DNA of 64,000 bases from Gnetum montanum (taxonomy: Eukaryota > Streptophyta > Gnetopsida > Gnetales > Gnetaceae): positions 346,875 to 410,874 of the forward strand of contig MNCI01015910.1 in assembly GCA_015680685.1 (NCBI GenBank). The letters are read 5' to 3'. The translations under genes and the position numbers were made by a program. This document shows positions 23,007 to 36,002 of the stretch, piece after piece. A model generated the notes under the pieces. That model was not told the DNA's origin and searched no databases. It saw only the letters and a program-made list of their open reading frames with translations. Every line of letters starts with the position of its first letter. The first letter of the stretch is position 1.

Positions 23007-23189
23007 TAAATAAAAACTTGTTCTTGGAATAAGTTATAAAATTTTGGGAAGGTATGGGATTATTAACTAACTACTGACATACACAAACACAAATAAACAA
23101 TAAGTTTCCAAGTGTATGGATTTATAATCATTACAAAATTTTGGTGTTCAAGACAATAAAATTGAACACCAAGACAAAAATGAAAAATA

Positions 23190-26030
23190 CAATTCCTTTG
23201 ATGGTGTGAAGACAAGAAAGAAGTTCAAATAATCCTAGGTGGTGGAGGTTCTTGAGGCTTTGAAGGACCTTCTCTTGTTTCAGGTGCACATGGTGGTTAA
23301 GCCACTTGTGATTGTCCAATAGTAGCTACAACATCTGGTGGAAGATGAAAGATGTCTAACAGTGCCTTTATCTTCTCCTCATTACTCTTAGGATCATTCA
23401 TGGTCCATGTTGCATTGCAAATGTGGGCTAGTGTGGGAACATCCCAAGGACAAGGCATTTCCTAGAATACCTCCTTCCTATTAACAAACCGAAGCAATGA
23501 AAAGTATGCATTTAACATCAAACTCCTTTACTACATTCTATATCACTTAGTTAATCATTCTTCTATTCATGTTCTCAGATGTAGATCATTGATCGGTGAA
23601 GTGCTACCTGAGGACATTAAGTTTTGTATTTACCACCTCAAGCTTCCACTTGGTGTCTTTGTGATGCTTGAACTTTGCTTTGTACAAAAAATATGAATTA
23701 GCCACCTATTTCTCCAATTTAGACTGTGGCCATATAGTAGTAAGCATCACCAGACTTGCATAATGAAGCATGGCAAGGTCCATGTACTCTACCATCTCCT
23801 TTCCACCTTGTTGTAGTCATTGAGCCCATCAAAGATAGGCTACCAAACATCACCTACTTCCTTGAGTTGCTGGAGGGCCTGATTAACGTTTACCTTTGCC
23901 ATCTAAATATGTTTTTTATTGATTTCTTTTTATAGACAAACCTAAACTCTGTAGTGATTTTTGAGTTTCATTTTACCAGGCAGCTACCTTTATTACAGAT
24001 TTTTTATGAAGAGCCTAGACTTCCTCCATAAAGAGATTTCTATTTTTGGCTACTAATCTTCTTAGTTTTGTGTTCACTCTGGCTAGCTACTCCTACAGTT
24101 AATGGATGAAATCTTGCATTTGTTGCTTGTTCCCATCAACATTTCATAAGCGATGATTTTCTATGATGAAAGTTGCATTCTCCTGACAAGTCTAGTTTAA
24201 GGCCTTTTGAATATTATACATTGTGGCATCCGCCAAAGATTGATCAATGATTGTTGTCTCCTTTGCATCTTGAACCTTCTTTATCTTATTCTAAAGTTAT
24301 TAAAAAGCTTTAGCATGGGTCAGTGTAGGGTTGAGAAATGTAGGATTAGTAAGACAGGCTCTTAGTTCAGCAACCTCCATAGCAAAGTGTTTGTTTTGAG
24401 CTCAAGATATTTTGAGTTTCCCCTCCATGATAATGCATTTGCTACTTACTTTCAACAGATCTAACTAGATTGTAGTGATTGTATGTAGAAGGTCAAAGAC
24501 ATCCAAAATCAGTTTCCTACTTTCCACCAATCGGTGTAGTAACTCCTTGTGCTAGGTTACACTCAATTTACCACTAACTATTCCTACAAACATCTGCACA
24601 TCTCTAAGTGAAAAAATGTTTGGTACAAATTCCATAGGTGCATTCAATGCCTCAAAAATTCTATCAGCAACCACCTCTATTGTTGTCTCTCACCCATGGT
24701 GTTGCATCACCAAGACAGTTACCTCCTCACCCTCCTCTAGATGCATTAAGAAAGTAGTAGCATTTCTAAATATTTCTAGGAAATACTGCTATTGTAAGAG
24801 AGATACTATTACCTCTCAAGCACTAAGATTCAATTTTTGGAGATAGCTACATTCTTTGGGGTAAGAAAATTAACCCACATCCCTCCATCTAGCTAATGGT
24901 TTGAGCCACTTTGTTGAGGTGACTCACCACTAGATGATACATAGATGGATCACCACCACTCGTTCCTACTCACTACTCTTGCTTACGCAAGAGCTATTCT
25001 TAGATCTCCCACATTCATTAAAGGGTAGTATGGGACTTTGAAGTTATTTCTTGAGTGGGTGGTGGAAGTGGTGGTTGTTGCTCCTCTTTCTTGGTTGTGA
25101 AAGGGATCTTGTCTTTTATCATTTCTACCCATGAGGTAGAAGGAGCATGTCTAATTGCATCATTGATGTAGCAAACTATTCCTACCCTTTTGCACAATTT
25201 TTTGATGAGGCAGGGAAAGGGTAGGACCTTTGTTCCACATTTATTCTCATTGAACTACTTCTCTATCTTTAGATAGATTAGCTATGGAAGGTTGATGGGG
25301 AAATTTCCACTCAGAGAAGAACACACATGAGTAGAAAAGGGAGTTACCTTACTGGGCCTCAATGTTAGATTGAGGTGATGAGCCACTATCTTGAAATACA
25401 CACATTCTTCCATAGTGAGTGCACCATACTATTTTTGGTCCACTCCATAATATCACTAGGTCCACTCCTTCTTTACCTCACGGTATTCCTGAGTTGAGAT
25501 CTCTACCAAGCTAGTACTAGTATCAAGTAAGTTGAGAGCCTATGAAATTGCTTCCATTGAGTAGGACACACAAATGTCTTGTGGCACTTGGCTGTCGGTT
25601 ATTCCAAAAGAGGTAGGTCTCTCCCATGTACCACTCCCCATTGCAAGTGATGATTGGCCACAAAGGAGAGATTTGCAATTGATCTTTGACTTCCTCTCAA
25701 GCAAACTCTAGGAACAACCATAGTTTAGTTCTTGGAGAATCGAATGTTGAACATCCCTAGGCTTGATTTGAACAATGTAGGCATAGGTCAAGGTAACTTC
25801 AAGTCTAGGAACAGAACTTGATGCCTCATCTTAATGAGACTGCTTTGTTTATGCTTCTTCTAGAATCTAATGAATAGATTCCACTTCGGGGTCCTCATGA
25901 AGAGGTCCTGTGGCATGAGTTTTGGCTTTCTCTCCTGGGGTTATTCTTATTGGCCCCTTGTAGTTCTAGGTCATATTTCCATTGGTTGGGATGGTCCTCC
26001 TTCTTGTGGGTGTTTCAGTCTAGGTGCCAT
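23190..26030 (-). pseudogene. Env-position accessory ORF of element G
   Basis: ATG at 26028-26030 begins M-A-P-R-L-K-H-P-Q-E-G-G, matching the H copy (M-A-P-K-P-K-H-S-Q-E-G-E). Domains in order: a low-complexity N-terminus; a conserved globular region ending FPCLIKKLCKRVGI (about 25210-25170), like the domain of plant Athila transposon proteins; a Pro-rich stretch (about 25060-25080); a long coiled coil (about 23880-24900); and a conserved C-terminal block (about 23330-23480). It lies downstream of pol where Athila elements carry their env-like gene. No signal peptide or membrane segment is evident, so an envelope role is not supported. Stops and frameshifts make it a pseudogene. Function unknown. 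Confidence 0.7.
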
Positions 26031-27777
26031 CTGTAATCACAACATGACCAAGCATTAGCACTTAATGTGTAACTTTGAAACATTTGGAATACCTTATCTC
26101 TTAGGGTAGTTACACTTGGCTAAGCTATGATCATTGTTAGTCTGATTATTTTAATAACATTTTTTATTATATAATTAAATAGGTTACCAGAGTTTTTTGG
26201 TGGAGTTTAACTTTCATATGTTTATGATTTAATATTATTTTATTCTTAAACCCATGGGAGAGTTAGCAAAATTCTAAATTTTTTTTTGTCAAAAACCTAA
26301 GGTTTGTGGCACCCATGATGTAGAGCATACCTCCAAGACTGAAAAATGACTAAAATTGAACAAGAAGTGTAAAAGATATGGGCTCTAGAAAGTTTGGGAA
26401 TCTGAAAAATTACAAAAACTCCCCTCTTGTTTGAAGCAAAATGGCAAAAATTGCTAAGTATTTCACCCTATTTATAGTATTTTTACCATGCATCGATGGG
26501 GCCACATCGACTTGACCACATTAATGCAAAGACTAGCATATATGAGGATACATCAATGCATCTATTGACCCTTGTTGATGTTATAAAAGGTTAAGAAATA
26601 TGAGTTTTTATGTCAAATTAAAGTCTTGTGGAAGCCCATGAAGCCAAGAACACGATGAAATGCATAAAGAGGGTTTGATAGGTCACAAAAATGGAGGAAT
26701 TGATGGGAGAATGCAATTTTATAGAAGAAATGCCTTAAGGAGCACATAGTTGGATGCAACTGATGGGAAATACAAATGATTACAAAAATTCCTAAGGTTA
26801 AGAGACTTAATTGGCCCAACCAATTGCTATGCAAGTGGATCCACCCCATAGTAGGCTCATGCCCTTTTTGTGCTTGCATAACCTCAACCCAAGGAGTCCA
26901 TGGGCCCCACAATTGATTAATGGTTAGGAAAAGCTAAAGAATAAATTTAGAAGAATCTACCTAAGAATTTTAGTACATCAATAGAAGACATGGAAACTAC
27001 TAGTGAGGTGAAAAATGGAAAGCACTGATGGATGAGAGAAAATGAAATGAAGTTCCAAATCATGGTCACATGAAGTCCCTTATGGATTATGTGGTTAGAT
27101 GACTAGATAAAATCCATCCTTATTTTAAACAAAAATCAACCACCTTTAATGACTTTGCATCACCATACTAAGACTAGTCCATCCCCTCTAGACACAAGAA
27201 TGCTCCAATAGATGAAACACCATTCCTAATTTAAGAAGAAAAGAGAAGTAGGAAGTGAGAAAGGGCTTGAGCTAGAGGGGACCTTTAGGCATTGGTAACA
27301 TGTCTTCATAGTCCCATAACTAGTGCTTGGAGCCCATTTATTATGTCTAAGAAATGTGCTTTGAATTCACATTGTCATTTTTTTATGGATTTTATATTTC
27401 TATGGATTTTTGGATGGAAACCACACCATGCAAAGACTTATTTAACTTCTTGTTATTGGTTGACATGGAACGGTGAGAAATCCATGAAAAACACTCAAGC
27501 ACTCAAGTAAGTAGAAAGTTAAAAAGAGTAATGAATCCCCTTGAAGTCACATCCTTTTCAAACCTTTTGGATCTTTCCCGATTTTGGAAACTACCAAGGT
27601 CATAAGTTGGTTAAGTTTTTATGAATATAAAAGGAATCTCATACTTTCAAAATAAGAAAACCCATAGAGTTAATGAATGAGTTAATGACATGGACTCAGT
27701 ACCTATTCCATGAAAAAGAAACTTTGTCTTAGTTATTAGTCATCAAAATTCAAAAACAGAAACCAAACATTAGCAAT
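26031..27777 (-). other. Spacer of element G between pol and accessory ORF (left part)
   Basis: It is non-coding and similar in order to the spacers of H (43618-45540) and F (28620-30440). It holds the conserved block with a GGTAACATGTC core at about 27285-27310 and a block near 26840-26910 around GCTCATGCCC and GAGTCCATGGGCCCC. It is interrupted at 27777 by F. Confidence 0.65.
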
Positions 27778-28604
27778 TGATGAGTGGTGAGGTATCCCTA
27801 CGCTCAACCATATGAATACGAGTGTACATGCATGATCCAATCGACTTCCAAGGACCAAGTGCTTATGCACCTTTACAAAACCCAAATAAGTTAGTCAATT
27901 GTTGTCTTCCCAAGCTTACTTGTATAGCGCAATTGTATGGTTAAGTAAACTTGAGGTATATGATTTTTATATATTTTTATGTTTTATGTCCTAGTGCTAT
28001 AAAGGGAGAAGTGAACTAATTAAGTAACCAATTTAAGTTAACTAATTGACTATGCTCTAACTAGTCCTAACACCAGCATCTATTCTCACTTGTTATCCAC
28101 ATCCTGAACCAGTGAAATAGTACTGGGATTACCAAACGCTAATCGTTACTGGGTTACCAAGTGTTTCACGCATGCTCGAAGTGGTCGTACTAAGTGTGCT
28201 TACTTGGGAGAGCTAACAAGGTGAGAGAGAGAACATTAAATAACTATAAATAACATTAAATAAGCTATTCTAAATGTTGCAAGGTTTATCACAAAGTTCG
28301 TCTTTATTTTTGGCCACAAGGTGTGCTCAGGTACACAATGCTCGAATAAGGATCCGTTCATTTTATGGCTCCTACTGTGGGCACTTAGAAATAATTCTAA
28401 CTCTAAGAAGGGAAAAAGGTAAGAGTTCGAGTAAGGGACTAAGATTAATGAACTAACTATTGCCAAACCAAGTGTGCATGCCTCTTATTTATAGGTAACA
28501 AGACAGGCCTCGATATCGGATGTCTGATATTACTTAGAAGGCTTCAATATTGAGTACCCAATATCGTGGATGCAATATTGCAGCCCGAATATCGCAGCTC
28601 ATCA
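27778..28604 (-). repeat. 3' LTR of element F
   Basis: TGATGAG to CTCATCA, with TATA box TTATTTATAGG on the plus strand at about 28483-28493. The U3 (28498-28604) is an array of GATATC/CAATATCG-like motifs. Short ORFs found here on both strands are by-products of LTR sequence. Confidence 0.92.
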
Positions 28605-28616
28605 TACCCCCATGAC
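28605..28616 (-). promoter_or_regulatory. Polypurine tract of element F
   Basis: TACCCCCATGAC on the plus strand, that is GTCATGGGGGTA directly before the 3' LTR. It is the best preserved of the group. Confidence 0.8.
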
Positions 28617-30440
28617 TAAATGAAAACTCGTCCTTGAGTTTCTTACAAAATATTGGGAAGGTATGGGATTATTGACTGAATGAGAATTGACAGCAACATG
28701 GAATAACAGACTCAAAGTTCCCAGTGAACAAATCAACAAACATATTACAACATTGGTGTTTACGCCCTTTGTAGTGAACACTGTACATAGATGACATCCA
28801 GACCCTCATCCGAAAGCTTGAAGAGAAAGAGAGAGAGAAAAGAAAATGAGGCATGTTGCTGCCAATGCTAGAAATGTGCACTCCATTGTTCATCCATAGC
28901 CACATGACCAAACTTGTTCCTTGCATAAATGCTCTAGCTCCAGTCCATCCTGAGTGCTTCCTCCTATCCCAGTCCATTATTCGTGTAATTGCCATATGCA
29001 CACACAACATAGTCATGAATTAGCAAGGATAGATAAGCCACAATGCAGTTGATATGTTGCCTCGATATAAGTGCATTGGCTAGGTTATGGGTATGGCAAA
29101 TACTGGGTTAGAGGTTTTTAACTGATAACTACCTAAGATGTAGCGGGGTGATAAGTAATTGAATGGAAAAATTTGTGTTAAGGCCCCCACAACTAAGAGC
29201 AAACCTCTGGTAGCGATAGGGTGGATGTCATGGATGGGGATGAAACAAGAAATGGTTGATTACAAAGAATGTTTAAGGGAAATAACTTAACAATTGCACC
29301 GAAAAGGAATGCCAGTGGGTCCTTCCCAAAGCAGGCTCATGCCTTTTATGCCCTGACAAACCTACAAACCAAAGACTCCGTAGGCTCTTGGAATGACATA
29401 TGGAAACAAAGGTTAAAAACTTACCCACAAGAGTTTACCGAAGACTAACAATGCATCAACCAAGACATAGAATAATCATAAAACCAGCAATGAGGTGGAA
29501 TATGTAAAGAAATATGGAAGGGGAGGAGGAAATGGAATGGAATCCTAAGAGTAAGGTTGTGTAAAGTCCCTTGTGTATTACATGGTTAAGGTGATTGAAT
29601 AAAATTCATCCCAAGTTTGGACTCATGAACCACATCCTGTGACCTTTCATCAACACATTTGACCAACCCATCCTCATGAAGCAACAAGAATGCATCCATC
29701 GAGTCACCACCATTCCAAGGAGAGAAAGATACGGAAGTAGGAAGTAAGAAAGGGCCTTAGTTAGAGTGAACCTTTAGGCATGGGTAACATGTCTTTCCAA
29801 TGCCATAACCAGTGTTTGTAGCCCATGTTTCTTTATTATGTATAAGGGGTGTGCTTTGAATTCCCACTAGTTTTTTTTCTTGAGAATCACACCATGAAAA
29901 GACTTATTTAGATTCATTTAGCTTCCTGATATTTGGTCAATAGTGGAATGGCAGAAAACCCATGAAAAAAATCGAAATACCCAAGAGAATAGCCAACACA
30001 AATGTGTCAAATTCCCTTGAGGTCACACCATTTTCAACCATTGAATCCTTCCTTGATTTGAAGAATACCAAGTCACCACTTCATTAATAAGTTTTTCTTA
30101 GAAAAAAAGGACAATACAGTTCCAAAGCCAAAGGGGACCATAGCATTGAATGGATGAATGGAAGATGTGGACTCATTACCTGTTTTATCAAAAGAACCAT
30201 ATCTTAGTATCAACATTGAAAATCAAAGGTAAAAACTAAACATTAGCAATCCACATTATTATAGTCCAACTCACCATCATGAGCACTTATTATATGTCGA
30301 ATGAAAGTAAATCAAACAAAGAAATAGTAAAATTGTGAATGATGGTATAAAACAAAAACAAAAATAAGTAAAATTGAAAATATCTATAAAACAAAAAAAT
30401 GTGTAAAACCAAAAATACAAAAGGAACTAAGGGCTTCAAA
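28617..30440 (-). other. Spacer of element F, 3' of pol
   Basis: It is non-coding. It holds the conserved block CCTTTAGGCATGGGTAACAT (from 29771), a GCTCATGCC block near 29336, and an A-rich tract with TAAAACAAAAA repeats at 30340-30420 just past the pol stop. Confidence 0.65.
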
Positions 30441-31700
30441 TGGTTAGCAATGGTGGCGATCTTCCCCATGACTGAGTTGGAGGGAGGAGATCCGAAATAG
30501 TGAGTAGGGTTGTCTACCAATAGAGGTAGTACGGATACTGGCTGTTTGAGGCTCATGGAAAGGTTTGGTTTGTTGGATGTTGACCAACAATTTCTTATTC
30601 AGGCTCTCAGGTTTGTAAATTATCATGTCTCCTGAAGGAAAAGTTGCATGAATAATATAAGGTCCTTTCCACATCGTTTGAGATTTAGTGCATTGTCGCA
30701 TGTGTGTGGGGTTCCAATAAAGAACCTTATCTCCCAATTGGTACTTAACTTTTCTAATTTTCAGGTCATGATGTCATTTATTAAAAGCCTTGTGCAATTC
30801 ATTAGATGATAGGGTGACTAATCGGTTCTCATCTAGTAGGTTAAGGTTCATTAACCGTTCTTTTTGTGCTAGATTAAGGTCAAGGTTAAGGTCACATGCC
30901 GTAGATAGTGTATGGAGTTCTTCTTGAATAGAAAGAATTAGGAGTTTTCCATACACTAACTCATAGGGAGAGTAGCCTATAGGGAGTTTCCATGTGGAGC
31001 AGTATTCCCAAAGAGAATCATTTAGTTTGGTGCTCTAGTCTTGCCTATATTTGCTAATGATTCTTGTCAATATTTTCGTAATCTCCCTATTAGTTACTTT
31101 GGCCTGACCATTTGCTTGAGGATGGTATTGCATGGTTAGTTTGTGTTCAACTCCTAAGCATTACATCAACTTTCGAAAAGTTACACCTGTAAAATGTGTG
31201 CCATTGTTAAAAATAAATGCACAAGGCATACCAAATCTATTAACGATTTTTTGTTGAATAAATTATGCAGTGGTAGATGATGTACAATCCGTAACAGTGG
31301 TTGTTTCTTTCCATTTTGTAAAATAGTCAACAACAATAATAATGTAGGTGTTTCCATTGGACATTGGTGTAATAGTCCCCATAAAATTAGTTCCCCATAT
31401 GTCAAAGGATTCTAAAAGTTGAATCCATTTTTGTGGACCCTCCATCCTAGCAATCATTCCCCCATCATGTTGGAAGCGCTCACAAGATTGGACGAAATGA
31501 TGAGTATCTTGAAACAATGTAGGCCAATAATATCCTATAAGCAAGATTTTAATGGTTGTTTGTCTCCCAGCATAATGAACCCGACAAGGGCCCTCATGAG
31601 CATCTTGGAGAACTCATAATTGATCTACATCAGGAACATACCATCGGACCAAGCCATTGGAACATACCTTATAAAGGTATCTATTGATTTCCATGAAATA
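30440..31700 (-). pseudogene. Integrase of element F
   Basis: The zinc-finger end is GYYWPTLFQDTHHFV, with the last Cys replaced by Phe (C-E-R-F-Q). The catalytic core begins FDIWGTNFMG, where the canonical motif is D-x-W-G-x-D-F-M-G; the first catalytic Asp is Asn (codon at 31386-31388). VDYFTKWKE follows. The C-terminal domain (30480-30737) has GDKVLYWNP, MWKGPYII and a VNIQQTKPFHE end, the usual gypsy integrase tail; there is no chromodomain. The protein ends LSHGEDRHHC. Most of it shares one frame with protease and RNase H. It would have inserted the element cDNA. Confidence 0.85.
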
Positions 31701-31849
31701 TTTGGCTCGGTGAAGAAATTGTTGTTTCTTTTTAGCATCCAACTCTTGTGGTGTTTGTTGTGTAAAGAGATAGGTAAGAATGCTACTATACCAATTTTTT
31801 TTCCATGGTTAATTGATATTTACTGCACCTACAAAGAGATATTCATCAG

Positions 31850-32300
31850 AAAAGCAATCAAAAAGCGGATATTCATCCTCTTTGTTGTCCCATTTTAACC
31901 AAGATAAATGATCAGCAATAATGTTCTTGGTGCCTTTACAATCAATCATTGTAAGATTGAACTCTTCTTATATTATGAGCCATCATATTATGTGAGGGCT
32001 CACCATTGGTTTATTTAGTAGGAACTGAATTGCACTATGGTCTATGTGTACAAATACCTTATAGTCCAATACATAGTGCTTGAACTTATCTAGTGCAAAC
32101 ACCACAATCATTAATTCCTTTTCCGTTGTCGTGTAGTTGAGTTGTGCACCAACAATACTCCTATTTGCATAGTGGATGTAATAAGGATGTTTTTGATCAT
32201 CCAATTGTGTAAGTATAGCTCCTAAAGCATAGTTGGACGCATCAGTCATGATGTGGAATGGTCTAGACCAATCAGGAGCTTGTAGAATAGGTGTTTCTAC
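31850..32300 (-). pseudogene. RNase H domain of element F
   Basis: TDASNYALGAILTQ opens the domain with the first catalytic Asp. The later TTTEKELMIVVFALDKFKHY carries the expected Glu. It continues through VHIDHSAIQFLLNKP, in which the usual T-D-H-x-A-L appears as I-D-H-S-A-I. The family degrades the RNA strand of the RNA/DNA hybrid. It is in the same frame as integrase. Confidence 0.85.
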
Positions 32301-32920
32301 AAGCGTCTATTTTAAAGTTTGAAAAGCTAACTCACATTCTCTAGTCCATTTGAAAAATACATCCTTTTTAGTTAGTTAAACCAATGGTTTTGCAACCCTT
32401 GAAAAGTTCTCTATGATAGCCAATGTGTCCAAGGAATGATCGAATGTCTTTTACAGTTTTAGGTTGATGCATGATTCCTTAGATGACTTTAATCTTTTCA
32501 GGGTCTACCTCTATCCCTGTTTGTGAAATCTTATTCCCTAATACTATGCCTTCATGAACCATTAAATGGCTTTTTTTGCTAGTGGAGCCTTAAATTGGTT
32601 TCAATACACCACTTTAGTACTTGCCCTAATCGGTCCAAGGCTTGATCAAAGTTTGCTCCATAGGTGGAGAAGTTGTCCATGAAGACCTTCACACCATTTC
32701 CTATTTGCTACTGGAAGATACTTAGAACCAAACATTGAAATGTTGCAAGAGCATTGCACAAGCCAAATAGCATCTTTTTGTATGAAAATGTCCCCCAATG
32801 ACTTGTGAACATGGTCTTGGCTTGGTCTTTTGGTGCTATTTGGATTTGGTTGTATCCATTGTATCCATCCAAAAAACTATAGTAGTGATGCCCTGCAATG
32901 GTGTCTAAGACTTAGGTTCA
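32300..32920 (-). pseudogene. Reverse transcriptase of element F, deleted and mutated
   Basis: FLDGYNGYNQIQIAPKDQ and FTSHWGTFSYKKMLFGLCNA are clear RT palm motifs. The catalytic box reads F-M-D-N (32669-32683) in place of Y-x-D-D. About 225 bp that in M encode the finger segment (EEIEQLLKA to KDHFPLP) are missing near 32905-32920, where the linker ends QQQPQR and the palm starts directly. The palm is also out of frame with the rest of pol. The enzyme would be dead. Confidence 0.85.
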
Positions 32921-32921
32921 A

Positions 32922-33480
32922 TCACCTTTGTGGTTGTTGTTGAGGCTTCATGGAGGGATCAGTGTAAATCCTATGTTGGCATATCCTAGGGTCTATTCCG
33001 GTTAGTTCAGGATATGAACAAGTGAAGGCTTTCGACCATTTTTTCACCATTTTTAATAGTCTCTCTTTTTGTTGAGAAGAGAGCCTAGCATTAATAATTA
33101 CCGAATTTTCATTTTTGAGAAATGTGTACTCCATACCAATAGGCAATGGTTTTAACTCCAAGGGCTCTTGCTTAAAGTTGTTAGGGATTTCCAACTTCCC
33201 CCATTTGATACTTTCAATGTCAAAACTTGGAAGTTGGCGATGGGCTTGCTCTAATGTATCTATGCTATTGATGTAAGCGCAAGTCAAACCCTTAGTTGGT
33301 TCCATGCATATAGTTGAGTTGCCCTCTTGGTTAGCAGTTAGCCATTGGGTGTCCTCCTATCTTATGGCTACTACATATAGGCATCTTTGTATGTTAGATA
33401 CTTGTGCACAATGGTTGCATGTAGGAAATGTTAAACATTGTACAAACCAGGAATTCTGCACACAACTACACCTTGTGTCA
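32922..33480 (-). pseudogene. Protease-RT linker of element F
   Basis: MEPTKGLTCAYINSIDTLEQ, then LEIPNNFKQEPLELKPLP and a QKERLLKMVKKWSKAF segment, ending DPSMKPQQQPQR. This is the conserved segment just before RT in Athila-type pol, nearly collinear with 63421-63790 of M. The 33306-33480 part holds a Cys-rich stretch. Confidence 0.75.
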
Positions 33481-33870
33481 CTGTATGTGATTCACGAAAC
33501 TTTCTTTTTCTTGATCTTTCTAAATGTATTTTCCTTTGATATCTCTATGGAAAGATTACATATTCCTAGGTGTGCATCGATTATGCTTAGCCATGCTCTT
33601 CCCATTATGATTGGGAAGTCCCCCTTACAGTTGTTGACTTGAATCACTAGGAAGTCGGCTGGATATGACCATCCACAAATAGTGGTAACAATGTCCTCCA
33701 CCAATCCTAATGGAACAATGATGGACTGGTCGGCCAGCTCTAAACAAATGTTACTTTTTTTTAGTGGAGATAGGTTTCAAGCTTTGTACATTTCTTAAGA
33801 GATTAAGTTGACACCAGAACATGAATCCAAAAGAGCTTTGCATGGTTCATTCCCTGCAATTTGTAAATAT
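33480..33870 (-). pseudogene. Aspartic protease of element F
   Basis: ALLDSCSGVNLI near 33840 is the active-site region: D-S-G is expected, here D-S-C-S-G-V-N. VEDIVTTICGWSYPADFLVI and DFPIIMGRAWLS (33540-33704) are the flap-to-second-strand region, with I-M-G-R the usual gypsy C-terminal hallmark. The family cleaves the gag-pol polyprotein. Confidence 0.85.
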
Positions 33871-35960
33871 ATAAGAGGACTCCCAAGATTGGAGATTTTC
33901 TTGAGGAGATGGCCAACCTTAATCCAATCGGTAATGACATGCATCAACATGATCATGTGCATTGAATGTGGCCTTTGATTTTAAGGGAGTTCCGAAGTTT
34001 TTTATGATGGTGAGGCCTTTGGAGAGTTAGTCACTCATGACTGCGAGGACTTGGTTGGACTGTTGGCCCTAAAGAAAGGTCTCTTCTTTTGCAATTTTTT
34101 GAATGAACAGTAGGGTGAGGATTAACAGCCCTTGTAGCATTACATTGCTACAGTTGGATAGGGAGCTCACCTTGCATGGCTGGAGTAGGTGGTAATGGAG
34201 TTAAGGGTGGAAGAGATGTAGCTGGATGAGAAGGATAGTATGTTTGTGGAACATCACCCCTAGAAGAAGGAGTTCTATAATGCTCATGGGTTTGGTAGTG
34301 CGCTTGGGGAGCAACGTGACTAGGAGAGTCACGTGGAGAGATTGGCTATTGCACATAGTATCCATACAGGTCTGGTTAATGGTAAGGATACTATTGACAT
34401 GGTGGTGGCATTCCCAATGAGTGTGGATGTTGCCACTATTGATACTACTCATTTTTTTGTGGTGGAGTTCCACTTGGATAATACATCAAGGGTTGGTGGA
34501 ACTACCTTGGGTTACCTTAGGGGTAAGGTAACCTTCAGGGTGTTTGCCTTCTATTTAATCGTGGATTGAGTGCATACACCCTAGACTCCTGTAGATGTGA
34601 GATTATAGGGAAAAATCACTTAGGATGGTCATATTAGCATATCTCACATACACCTTCATTGTCTATATCCGAATCAACAACCTCTTCGATCATGGAAACT
34701 TTGCCCTTACCTTTGTTACATGCATATTTAACTTCTCTCTTTTTTCTCCTTTCTCGACCACTACCTTCCTCTCTAGACTCCTCTACTATTTTGAGAACTA
34801 TTTGAAATCTATTATCTAGGAGTCCCACATTTGGTCCACCTTTGTCGATACTTCTGATGCAAGTTTTTGAATGGACAAGGTTTTCCTATTCACCATCTCT
34901 TCAAGTGGTAACTCTTCTTCATCCTCACAAATTCTAACTCCCTTCTTTTGGAGGGAAGGATCTCTATTATATTCTTCTTCACTCTCTCTTTTCCTTAACT
35001 CATGTTACTCTTTAGCAACTTGCTCTAACAACCTTTGTACTTGATGGGCCCTAAGCTTAGATAGCCTTCCTTGGGCATAAGTCCCAAGGGTTCTTCGTGT
35101 TTCGTACCTAAGCCCATCTACAAGATGGCACAGTTGTTCCCTTTGCGAGCAACCATGGCATGGGCAATGATGCAATAGTGCATAATATTGGCCCATGGCA
35201 GCATCCAATGGTTCATGACCTTGTTTCCATCCTTGGATTTGCTTTCGTAGATTGGACACTCATGAGTACATCTAATACTTATCATTGAATAGTTCTAACA
35301 TGGTACTCCATTGGCGAATAGATTCTGGTTCTAAGGAACAGTACCAGTTTTCCACTTCCTTGATTAGTGTCCATGGAAACAACTTGAGTTTTTTCCACTC
35401 ATTTTCTATGTTTTGCAAGGCACATGCATCATGAAATGCTTGCAAATGATTTTGAGAATCAATGTTGTATCCCCCTTCAAATTGTGGGATATCATTCATC
35501 TCCAATATTTTGATCCTACTATCTTTTTGGTGCCTCATTGGGATTCTAATAGCCTTAGTCATATCTAGCATACTTTGAGTAGTGAGTAGGGGTTCATCAT
35601 GATCGTACTGTCTATGGAATTTTACATGCCTATGTTTTTCCCTACTCTCCCTCATCTTATGATGAGTTTCTCTAGAATGCCCTTATCCCCTTTCTTAGCT
35701 ACTTTTTTTATGATTCCTATTTCGCTTACCATTATCCTTAGGGTCTTTTTCCTTGCGACTACGTCCAGATCCTGAAGGAGAGGGTGAAGAAGATGATGAA
35801 GGTGAAGAAGAAGGAGGACTGTCAACATGATGATGCCTGCTTACTTCTCTTCAGTGGTTGCAGCCTTGATCCCAGTTACAATTGGAATGTCCATCTTTGT
35901 CATGTGTTTGTATTCCTTTTTCAAATCCTTTGTGTCTATCAGTACCAAAATCCTAAGTTC
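33871..35960 (-). pseudogene. gag: Athila-like gag of element F, N-terminus deleted
   Basis: Frames at 35655 and 35259 hold MTKAIRIPMRHQKDSRIKIL, then YNIDSQNHLQAFHDACALQN, LEPESIRQWSTMLELFNDKY and YYALLHHCPCHGCSQREQL: the Athila-type gag core. A coiled coil and a basic stretch (34634-34828) precede the knuckle CEIC-x-YDHPK. A Pro/His/Gln-rich tail leads into protease. Compared with M, roughly the first 170 codons are missing: RNA after the primer site goes almost directly into FGTDRHKG (about 35945). At least one frameshift lies between core and knuckle. Confidence 0.85.
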
Positions 35961-35984
35961 TAGCTAGCACACAACCAAAAAAGT

Positions 35985-36002
35985 CCCTAGCAACAGTGGC
36001 AA
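35985..36002 (-). promoter_or_regulatory. Primer-binding site of element F
   Basis: TTGCCACTGTTGCTAGGG on the element strand, a decayed match to the tRNA-Asp site, directly after the LTR. Confidence 0.75.

Noticed and set aside
23190-26030. Accessory ORF as a true envelope glycoprotein
   Set aside because: No signal peptide, transmembrane segment or cleavage site is visible; the coiled coil and position alone do not support envelope function.
28274-28456. ORFs on both strands inside the F LTRs (also 36499-36681)
   Set aside because: They lie wholly within paired LTRs, overlap on opposite strands and show no protein similarity.
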